Assembly: GCA_013298325.1 (NCBI GenBank)
Contig: JAAFHJ010000345.1
Location: 1 to 5,685, forward strand
Direction: 5' to 3'
Source of the DNA: Myxococcales bacterium
Lineage (GTDB): Bacteria > Myxococcota_A > Polyangia > Polyangiales > Polyangiaceae
Length of the DNA: 5,685 bases
The notes below the pieces were generated by a model. The model was not told the origin of the DNA, made no database searches, and saw only the letters and a list, made by a program, of their open reading frames with translations. The position numbers and the translations under genes are program-made. This document shows, piece by piece, positions 1 through 4,926 of this stretch (positions within the stretch are counted from its first letter, which is position 1; the number at the start of each line of letters is the position of its first letter).

Positions 1-175
1 GGGCGGCGCCGCGGAGGCTGTTCGAACAGACGAGTTCACACAGCGCGTCGGTCGATTGGGCCGGCGTGCGACGCAACGGCTTCTGCTCGATGAGGGTGAC
101 GTCGATGCCCCGCTCGGCAAGAACGAAGGCAGCCTCACAGCCGGCGAGACCAGCCCCAACGATTCGCACATGCAT
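1..175 (-). CDS. trmFO: TrmFO, folate/FAD-dependent tRNA m5U54 methyltransferase (N-terminal 58 codons; cut by window edge)
   Basis: TrmFO methylates U54 in the T-loop of tRNAs, using 5,10-methylenetetrahydrofolate as carbon donor and reduced FAD as reductant (family knowledge). The visible protein begins MHVRIVGAGLAGCEAAFVLA: a beta strand followed by the FAD-binding GxGxxG turn (residues 7-12). Near residue 32 is the RRTPAQSTD stretch and at about 45-54 the family signature CELVCSNSLRG. These distinguish TrmFO from its relative MnmG. The ATG at 175 is the only sensible start: an in-frame TAA lies 12 bases upstream, and the next candidate (GTG at 169) would trim the first strand. No clear Shine-Dalgarno is visible. 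It lies 68 bases after the rel stop on the same strand, so the two may be co-transcribed. The 3' end, about 400 codons in the usual family length, is outside the window. Confidence 0.93.
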   Translation of the reverse strand, partial: MHVRIVGAGLAGCEAAFVLAERGIDVTLIEQKPLRRTPAQSTDALCELVCSNSLRGAA

Positions 176-243
176 GCGGTGCGCTTACTACGTCGACGCA
201 AAACCCTCGCGGAAAAACTGCCGCAATTGGGCCAAGAATCGCC

Positions 244-2427
244 TCAGGCGCGCTCGACTTCGACGACGCCGGTCACCTTCTGAAGGGCTTTCATCACGAC
301 CTTGAGCTGGCTGAGGTCCGAGCACATGAACGTGAAGACGTTCACCGCGCGGCCATCGTCCCCGGCGCGGCAATTGGCTTCGGCGATATTGATGCCTTGT
401 GTCGAGAAGGTGTGACTGACGTTGGCCAGGATGCCGGGCCGATTCGCCGTCACCACCTTCAACTGAACCGTACGATTGATCTTCGCCTTGGAATCCCAAG
501 AAATCTCGACGCGACGCTCCGGATCGGTGTCGAAGGCTTTCGTACAACCGCGGCGATGAATCGTGACTCCCCGACCGCGGGTGATGAATCCCAGGATGTC
601 GTCGCCGGGGAGCGGATTGCAGCATTTCGCGTAACGGACGAGGACATCGTCGATGCCGTTGAGCCGAATTCCGCCCTCGTCGCGCTTCGTGACCTTTCGA
701 ACGAGCCCTTCCAGCGCCCCCTCTTTGAGGCTCGCCGGCGGCGTATCTTTTCCGTTTGGATCGGGGGGGGCCACCGTCGTGACGACCGCCTTCGGATCGA
801 GCTTCCCGTAGCCGATGGAGACGAAGAGTTCTTCGACGTTCCCGATCTTGAGCTGCTCAAGCGCGTGGCGGAGTTCGTTGTCGTTCTTCAGCAGTTTCGG
901 CAGCGAAATGCTGGCACGGGCAAACTCGCGCTCGAGGAGCTCTTTGCCGAGTTTCAGCGATTTTTCGCGCTGCTCGGTCCGGAGGAAGTTGCGGATCTTC
1001 GACCGGGCACTCGTCGTCGCGCAGAACTCAAGCCAGTCCTTAGAAGGCTGCTGGGTCGTCGACGTCATGACCTCGATGACGTCGCCGTTTCGCATCTTGT
1101 AGCGGAGCGGCTCAATCTTCCCATTCACCCGCGCGCCGGTGATGCGGTTCCCGAGCTCGGAGTGGATCTGGTAGGCGAAGTCGATCGGTGTCGCGCCCCG
1201 CGGGAAGACGCGAACCTCCCCCTTCGGCGTGAACACGTAGACCTCGTCCTGGAAGAGGTCGACCTTGACCCCCTCGAGGAACTCGGCAGGATCCTTGAGA
1301 TCTTTCTGCCACTGCATCAGCTGGCGGAGCCACCCGAAGCGCGCTTCGTCGCTTGCATCTACGCCGCCGGCGTTTCCGCCACCGCCGCCCGCCGCCCGCT
1401 CCTTGTACTTCCAGTGGGCCGCGATGCCGGCATCGGCGACCTTGTGCATCTCGTGGGTACGGATCTGAATCTCGATCCGCTCGCGGCCCGGCCCGATGAC
1501 CGTCGTATGAAGCGACTGGTACATGTTGGGCTTGGGGAGCGCGATGTAGTCCTTGAAGCGCCCGGGAATCGGCGTCCACTTCGAGTGAACAACGCCAAGC
1601 GTTGCGTAACAATCGGACACCGACTCGACGAGGATTCGGAACGCGATAATATCGTGGACCGCCTCAAGGCCGACCTGGTTCGCCTTCATCTTGCGCCAGA
1701 TCGAATAGAGGTGCTTCGCCCGCCCGGAGACGTCGGCGGCGAACCCCTGCCCGGCAAGCCGGCTGGAGAGCGTCTTCACGACATCGGCGATGTAACGGTC
1801 CCGCTCTTTCTGGGTGGTCGCGACCGCCTCGGAGACCTCCGCGTAGCCGTCCGGCTCGAGGTACTTGAAGGACAAGTCTTCAAGTTCGCTCTTAAATTTC
1901 ATGATCCCGAGCCGGTTCGCGAGCGGCGCGTAGATCTCCATCGTCTCGCGAGCGATGCGCTCTTGAGCCTCCGGCTTCATGTGCTCCATCGTCCGCATGT
2001 TGTCGACGCGGTCGCAGAGCTTCACGAGGAGAACCCGAATATCGCGGCTCATCGCCACGACCATCTTTCGGAAATTCTCGGCCTGTTTGTCTTCTTTGGA
2101 AACGAAGTTGATCTGGGAGAGCTTCGTTACGCCATCGACAAGTTCGGCAATTTCAGCGCCGAATTCCCGTTCGATGTCCTTCTTCGTCGCGAGCGTGTCC
2201 TCCACGACGTCGTGGAGAAGCCCGGCGCAAACACTCGCGTGATCGAGCCGAAGATCGGTGATGATCCCAGCGACCGAAGCCGGATGGACAAAGTAGGGCT
2301 CCCCCGACTTTCGTTTCTGCCCTTCGTGGGCCCGCTCGGCGAACGCATACGCCTTCCGGAGCAGATCCAGGTCTGCCGAAGGTTGGTAGGCGCGTACCCG
2401 TTGAGCGATGTCTTCCGCGTTGAGCAT
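244..2427 (-). CDS. rel: Bifunctional (p)ppGpp synthetase/hydrolase Rel (RelA/SpoT family)
   Basis: Rel makes (p)ppGpp from ATP and GTP/GDP and hydrolyses it, driving the stringent response. From the ATG at 2427 the protein has 727 residues, a full-length RSH. Domains in order: HD hydrolase with metal ligands H48, H72-D73 and D139 and the E76-D77 pair, all intact; synthetase with D259, R290-F-K-D293 and E319 (ERIEIQIRT); TGS (about 396-455); helical region; conserved-cysteine region (YAKCCNPLPGD, C602/C603, C628); C-terminal ACT (about 653-727). RFKD is the RxKD form of bifunctional enzymes, not the ExDD form of synthetase-only RelA. The ATG at 2427 is preferred over the TTG at 2478: the extra 17 residues match nothing in the family, although the Shine-Dalgarno is weak. 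Oddities are CDRVDNMRT where DRxHNMRT is usual, and a Gly-rich linker (AAGGGGGNAGG, about 345-355) after the synthetase domain. It is divergent from hemW, with trmFO 68 bases downstream. Confidence 0.96.
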   Translation of the reverse strand: MLNAEDIAQRVRAYQPSADLDLLRKAYAFAERAHEGQKRKSGEPYFVHPASVAGIITDLRLDHASVCAGLLHDVVEDTLATKKDIEREFGAEIAELVDGVTKLSQINFVSKEDKQAENFRKMVVAMSRDIRVLLVKLCDRVDNMRTMEHMKPEAQERIARETMEIYAPLANRLGIMKFKSELEDLSFKYLEPDGYAEVSEAVATTQKERDRYIADVVKTLSSRLAGQGFAADVSGRAKHLYSIWRKMKANQVGLEAVHDIIAFRILVESVSDCYATLGVVHSKWTPIPGRFKDYIALPKPNMYQSLHTTVIGPGRERIEIQIRTHEMHKVADAGIAAHWKYKERAAGGGGGNAGGVDASDEARFGWLRQLMQWQKDLKDPAEFLEGVKVDLFQDEVYVFTPKGEVRVFPRGATPIDFAYQIHSELGNRITGARVNGKIEPLRYKMRNGDVIEVMTSTTQQPSKDWLEFCATTSARSKIRNFLRTEQREKSLKLGKELLEREFARASISLPKLLKNDNELRHALEQLKIGNVEELFVSIGYGKLDPKAVVTTVAPPDPNGKDTPPASLKEGALEGLVRKVTKRDEGGIRLNGIDDVLVRYAKCCNPLPGDDILGFITRGRGVTIHRRGCTKAFDTDPERRVEISWDSKAKINRTVQLKVVTANRPGILANVSHTFSTQGINIAEANCRAGDDGRAVNVFTFMCSDLSQLKVVMKALQKVTGVVEVERA

Positions 2428-2567
2428 TTCCGGTCGGCAAGGTACCACCCCCGTCTCGGCACGGCAATTGCGCGACAACGCCCCGCGGCAAGACCGGCGT
2501 CAATTCTACAGATCGCAGGGGAAGCGACCCCTCGACGACGGGGGCGAACCGCAGTAGGCGCCGCGCG
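2428..2567. promoter_or_regulatory. Divergent intergenic region between rel and hemW
   Basis: This 140-base spacer separates the start codons of rel (leftward) and hemW (rightward) and must hold both promoters or the upstream transcript parts. On the minus strand there is a TAGAAT (2508-2503), a 5/6 match to a -10 hexamer, and a TTGACG (2503-2498), a 5/6 match to a -35, but neither has a good partner at 16-18 bases. A small inverted repeat AGGGG-AAGCGA-CCCCT spans 2517-2532. The ribosome site of hemW is weak (TAGG, 2555-2558). I cannot assign either promoter firmly. Confidence 0.35.
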
Positions 2568-3767
2568 ATGAAGCCCGCATCGGTCTACGTCCACTTCCCC
2601 TGGTGCCTGGCGAAGTGCCCCTACTGCGACTTCACGAGCTATGCGGCGAAGCCGGAGACGATCCCCCACGACCGCTATGCCGACGCCGTCATTCACGAAT
2701 TGCGCGCCCGCGTCGCCGGGCTCCGGGCTGCCGGTGTAGAATACACAATTGGGACCGTCTTCTTCGGTGGAGGCACCCCGAGCCTCTGGAAGGCGGAGGC
2801 GCTTGGACGGGTCCTGGCGGCGATTCGCGAGGAGCTCCCGACGGTGGAAGACCTCGAAGTTACTGCAGAATGTAATCCAACATCCCTCGACCGCGACCAC
2901 GCCGATGCGCTCGCCGCCGTCGGCGTGAACCGGGCGTCGATCGGCACCCAGTCGCTCCGCGAAGACGAACTGAAGTTCCTCGGCCGCCTCCACGACAGCG
3001 CCGGTGCGTCGCGGGCAGTCGCCGATGCGCTTGCTTCAAATATTTCGCGCGTTTCGACCGACCTGATTTTTGGCCTTGCGGGCCAAGATCCCGCCGACGC
3101 CGAGCTCCAGGCGACGACCGTTGCCGAGGCCGGTGTCGGCCACCTCTCCTGCTACCAATTGACGATTGAAGCCGGCACGCGCTTCGGCGAATTGGCGAAA
3201 GTCGGCCGGCTCCCGATGGCCGATGACGGACGCGTCGCTGAGGCTTTTCTGCGGATCGACGCGGCGCTCGAGGCCCGCGGCTTCCGCCACTACGAAATTT
3301 CCAATTACGCAAAGCCCGGCCAGGAAGCCCGACACAATCTGGGTTATTGGCGCGGCGAACCCTACCTGGGGCTCGGCTGCGGCGCCGTCGGATGCCTCGA
3401 AACGGACGCCGCCGGCCAAGGCGCCGTACGCGGGCGGAACCCGATCGATCCGGCGAAGTACATGCAGCTTGCACTCGATCTACCGACGGGACTTCCGACG
3501 GAAAGTGACGGATTTTCCTCCCATTTCGAAGCACTCGACGGTGAGACCCGCCTCCGGGAGCGCATCATGCTCGGCCTCCGCCTTGCCGACGGCTTCGACC
3601 TCCGCGCCGCTGCCGCCCCGCTCGGCGTCGATCCCTGGCCGGCGGAACGGAAACGGGCCGCCGAAAAGCTCGTTGCGCAGGGGAAGCTGGTCGTCGACGG
3701 CGACCGACTGACGATCCCGCGCCCGGGTTGGCTGTTTGCCGACGACACCGCCGCACGTTTGTTTTAA
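2568..3767 (+). CDS. hemW: HemW, radical-SAM heme chaperone (formerly annotated oxygen-independent coproporphyrinogen III oxidase-like)
   Basis: HemW is a cytoplasmic radical-SAM protein with a [4Fe-4S] cluster that binds heme and passes it to target proteins; it does not have the coproporphyrinogen oxidase activity of HemN (family knowledge). The 399-residue protein starts SVYVHFPWCLAKCPYCDF, giving the cluster motif C13-x3-C17-x2-C20. The aromatic two residues after the third Cys, without the CxC of HemN, points to HemW. Then follow GGGTP (67-71, SAM binding), ECNP (101-104), GVNRASIGTQSL (119-130), YEISNYAKPG...RHNLGYW (242-261) and a C-terminal HemN_C-type winged helix (about 315-390). 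The usual family segment GxGxGAH reads GLGCGAVG here (268-275), so the His is Val and a Cys (C271) precedes it. The length is slightly above the usual 375-390. yhbY starts 11 bases after the stop, so an operon is likely. Confidence 0.94.
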   Translation: MKPASVYVHFPWCLAKCPYCDFTSYAAKPETIPHDRYADAVIHELRARVAGLRAAGVEYTIGTVFFGGGTPSLWKAEALGRVLAAIREELPTVEDLEVTAECNPTSLDRDHADALAAVGVNRASIGTQSLREDELKFLGRLHDSAGASRAVADALASNISRVSTDLIFGLAGQDPADAELQATTVAEAGVGHLSCYQLTIEAGTRFGELAKVGRLPMADDGRVAEAFLRIDAALEARGFRHYEISNYAKPGQEARHNLGYWRGEPYLGLGCGAVGCLETDAAGQGAVRGRNPIDPAKYMQLALDLPTGLPTESDGFSSHFEALDGETRLRERIMLGLRLADGFDLRAAAAPLGVDPWPAERKRAAEKLVAQGKLVVDGDRLTIPRPGWLFADDTAARLF

Positions 3768-3778
3768 GGCACTGAAAA

Positions 3779-4411
3779 ATGAGCGACGAGAAGAAATACG
3801 GCGCCCGCACCGGCGCGGGAATTCGTGGTCCGCAGCGCGGGCCGTTGCGCCGTGCAACAGCCGCCGACGGGGCAAACGCCACCGGCCGGCGTGCCCGTGT
3901 AGGGGAAGCCTCCTACGCACCGGCCGAGGGGGGCGGCGAGCAGCTCGCCCCGCGCATCCGACGGAAGCGCACCGGGCGCACCCCGCTCCGGAAGATCCAC
4001 GCAAAGAAGAACAAGGCCCCCGACTCCCTCGCGGCAAAGGCGGTCGCCGAGCGCGCTGCCGCCGCCCACGCTGGCGTTGCCGCCGGTGAAATTGAGAGCA
4101 AAGTCGCTGCACAAGGCGGCCTCGATGGCAAGCAGCGCCGGTACCTTCGCGGTCTCGGCCACGACCTCGCCGTCATCCTCCACGTCGGCAAAGAAGGGAC
4201 GACCGAAGGGGTCGTCGCCGCCTGCGCGAAGGCACTCCACCAGCACGAGCTCGTGAAGGCGAAGATCCTCCAAGAGTGCCCGGAAGACCGCCACTCCGTT
4301 GGCGAAACGCTCGCGTCGGGCACCGGCGCTGCGCTTGTCCAGGTCCTCGGCCGGACGGTCCTCCTCTACAAGCGCCACCCGAAGGAACCGAAGATCCGCC
4401 TCCCCGGCTGA
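3779..4411 (+). CDS. yhbY: CRS1-YhbY domain RNA-binding protein with a long basic N-terminal extension
   Basis: YhbY-type proteins bind RNA through a KH-like fold and associate with pre-50S ribosomes (family knowledge). Residues about 115-207 of the 210 form the domain: LDGKQRRYLRGLGHDL, the GxxG-like loop in HVGKEGTTEGV (GKEG, 137-140), HELVKAKILQECPEDR (156-171), and the GAALVQVLGRTVLLYKR strand pair (183-199), ending PKIRLPG. Bacterial homologues are normally about 95-105 residues, so the first 110 or so are extra. They are rich in Arg, Lys, Ala and Gly (IRRKRTGRTPLRKIHAKKNK, 60-79), look disordered, and have no predicted domain I recognise. The extension is in frame from an ATG preceded by AAGG (3766-3769), with no internal Met before the domain, so it is probably translated. 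It sits directly after hemW and is followed by a strong terminator. The domain call is firm; the role of the extension is unknown. Confidence 0.9.
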   Translation: MSDEKKYGARTGAGIRGPQRGPLRRATAADGANATGRRARVGEASYAPAEGGGEQLAPRIRRKRTGRTPLRKIHAKKNKAPDSLAAKAVAERAAAAHAGVAAGEIESKVAAQGGLDGKQRRYLRGLGHDLAVILHVGKEGTTEGVVAACAKALHQHELVKAKILQECPEDRHSVGETLASGTGAALVQVLGRTVLLYKRHPKEPKIRLPG

Positions 4412-4428
4412 TCCGGTTTCACGGGCAC

Positions 4429-4467
4429 AAACGCGGTCTGCCTTCGGGCGGGCCGCGTTTTCGTTTT
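4429..4467 (+). terminator. Rho-independent terminator of hemW-yhbY with UUCG tetraloop
   Basis: AAACGCGGTCTGCC (4429-4442) pairs in full with GGCGGGCCGCGTTT (4447-4460): 14 contiguous pairs including two G-U wobbles. It is closed by a C(UUCG)G tetraloop (4443-4446), and the 3' arm runs into TTTTCGTTTT (4458-4467). It begins 17 bases after the yhbY stop. The left flank has no A-tract, so it should act only on rightward transcription, insulating nrdJ from hemW-yhbY read-through. Confidence 0.93.
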
Positions 4468-4494
4468 GGGGGTTGGGGAAAACCGGGCGAGCCC

Positions 4495-4503
4495 TGTGGA
4501 AAA
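4495..4503 (-). promoter_or_regulatory. Putative DnaA box TTTTCCACA
   Basis: The plus strand reads TGTGGAAAA, whose complement TTTTCCACA fits the bacterial DnaA-box consensus TTWTNCACA at every position and is one base from the strongest form, TTATCCACA. It is the second member of the phased array, 63 bases (six helical turns) from the other exact match. Confidence 0.6.
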
Positions 4504-4557
4504 CCTGGGGGCGAGCGGGGAAAACCTGGGGTCTTCTGGCGGTCGCTCGGGAAAACC

Positions 4558-4566
4558 TGTGCAAAA
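4558..4566 (-). promoter_or_regulatory. Putative DnaA box TTTTGCACA
   Basis: The plus strand reads TGTGCAAAA, complement TTTTGCACA, again a full match to TTWTNCACA. It overlaps the end of the fourth GGAAAACCTG repeat and is the member of the array nearest to the nrdJ promoter region. Confidence 0.55.
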
Positions 4567-4576
4567 GCTCATGTGC

Positions 4577-4598
4577 GGCTGGGGAGAAGGCTGGGGAG
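4577..4598 (+). repeat. Tandem direct repeat GGCTGGGGAG, two copies 12 bases apart
   Basis: GGCTGGGGAG occurs at 4577-4586 and 4589-4598. The GGGGA core resembles the start of the upstream GGGGAAAACC boxes, and a further GGGGGAAAC follows at 4604-4612, so these may be decayed extensions of the phased array. They keep the marked G-richness of the plus strand here. No function can be assigned. Confidence 0.5.
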
Positions 4599-4676
4599 TG
4601 GCAGGGGGAAACTGCCGTTCAGTGCTTGCGATTCCAGGAGGTTGGAATGTCGCGACCGGGCGATAGGTGCATCATA

Positions 4677-4692
4677 CCACTACCTCTAGTGG
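4677..4692. promoter_or_regulatory. NrdR box 1 (putative operator of nrdJ)
   Basis: CCACTACCTCTAGTGG matches the NrdR-box consensus acaCwAtATaTwGtgt at 11 of 16 positions, including the CTA and TAG elements. It is a palindrome extendable to ACCACTA-CCTC-TAGTGGT. NrdR is the zinc-ribbon/ATP-cone repressor of ribonucleotide reductase genes and binds such boxes in pairs. A direct repeat GGTGCAT flanks it (4666-4672 and 4691-4697). Its identity rests on the match, on the second box 31 bases away and on the nrdJ gene downstream. Confidence 0.72.
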
Positions 4693-4707
4693 TGCATGCG
4701 CCGCTTA

Positions 4708-4723
4708 CCCCAACGTGTAGTGT
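4708..4723. promoter_or_regulatory. NrdR box 2 (putative operator of nrdJ)
   Basis: CCCCAACGTGTAGTGT matches the same consensus at 11 of 16 positions (C2, C4, W5, A6, T9 and the full right half TAGTGT), though its left half is degenerate. It starts exactly 31 bases after box 1, leaving 15 bases between them. This is the standard three-turn spacing of tandem NrdR boxes and the main reason to accept this weaker half-palindromic copy. It ends 218 bases before the nrdJ start codon. Confidence 0.65.
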
Positions 4724-4784
4724 CTTTTTCCGTTCAACCGGTGGCTCTCCCCGACGAATGGAGCTAACTACGCGCGGACGGGAC

Positions 4785-4926
4785 GGGAATGGGTGTGCAG
4801 TACACCCGGTGCTCCGAGGAGCGAATTCCCACGACCGGCGCCGAACGTCACCGCGCGGCGCTGAACGCACGCCCCCGCCGGCTTTGCCGACGTGGGCATA
4901 GGATTTGGGCCCGGAACTTCCGGGCC
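4785..4926 (+). ncRNA. Structured 5' leader of nrdJ: three-way junction plus three hairpins (candidate cis-regulatory RNA)
   Basis: Pairings read by eye. First is a three-way junction, 4785-4830: P1 GGGAAT/ATTCCC (4785-4790 with 4825-4830), P2 GGGTGT/ACACCC (4791-4796 with 4802-4807, loop GCAGT), P3 GCTC/GAGC (4811-4814 with 4819-4822, loop CGAG). The junction joins contain only about 0, 2 and 1 bases. Next is an 8-bp hairpin CGGCGCCG/CGGCGCTG (4836-4863). Third is an imperfect 12-bp arm pair (4871-4882 with 4886-4897, two mismatches, TTT loop). Last is a perfect GGCCCGGAA/TTCCGGGCC inverted repeat (4908-4926). The AdoCbl riboswitch conserved core was not found. GC-rich DNA yields chance hairpins, so the junction is the strongest element. 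Whether the leader is a regulatory RNA is untested. Confidence 0.45.

Larger units (their letters stand above)
4475..4566 (-). repeat. Helically phased array of five DnaA-box-like repeats
   Basis: Four copies of GGAAAACC begin at 4477, 4498, 4519 and 4550, and a fifth related box, TGTGCAAAA, has its equivalent base at 4561. All have the same orientation. Start-to-start distances are 21, 21, 31 and 11 bases, close to 2, 2, 3 and 1 turns of B-DNA, so all five would face one side of the helix. On the minus strand the boxes read TTTTCCCCA, TTTTCCACA, TTTTCCCCG, TTTTCCCGA and TTTTGCACA. The second and fifth match the DnaA-box consensus TTWTNCACA exactly, and the others differ in the last positions. 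Most copies also share a following T-G-rich flank (CCTGGGG or CCTGTG). The repeat is seen directly; DnaA as the binder is an inference. Confidence 0.75.

Noticed and set aside
176..243. A short coding tail or terminator between rel and trmFO
   Set aside because: Only a weak 4-bp stem (GCGG/CCGC) around a T5 run is visible on the minus strand and no start-stop frame stands out. It reads as plain spacer.
2428..2478. Upstream TTG start for rel at 2478, adding 17 residues
   Set aside because: The added residues have no family counterpart and TTG is a poor start. The ATG at 2427 begins directly at the normal Rel N-terminal helix.
397..2571. A 724-codon open frame on the plus strand, antisense to rel
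   Set aside because: It mirrors the codon phase of rel in GC-rich DNA, has no recognisable family motif and an Arg/Leu/Asp-rich composition typical of shadow frames. Rel on the other strand is certain.
4475..4566. CRISPR-like repeat array
   Set aside because: The repeats are only 8-12 bases and the intervals are 9-20 bases of similar G-rich sequence, without unique spacers or cas genes.
4468..4620. Chromosomal or plasmid replication origin (iterons plus DnaA boxes)
   Set aside because: The neighbours are rel, hemW, yhbY and nrdJ, with no dnaA, dnaN, mnmG or rep gene, and there is no AT-rich unwinding region beside the boxes. Gene regulation is the simpler reading.
4626..4677. Sigma-70 promoter for nrdJ (TTGCGA or TTGGAA as -35 with CATCAT/TCATAC as -10)
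   Set aside because: None of the combinations has a 16-18-base spacer with acceptable matches at both hexamers, so no promoter was called.
4299..4901. Plus-strand open frame of about 200 codons spanning the end of yhbY and the region before nrdJ
   Set aside because: It starts inside yhbY in another frame, crosses the terminator, the repeat array and the NrdR boxes, and shows no protein-like composition.
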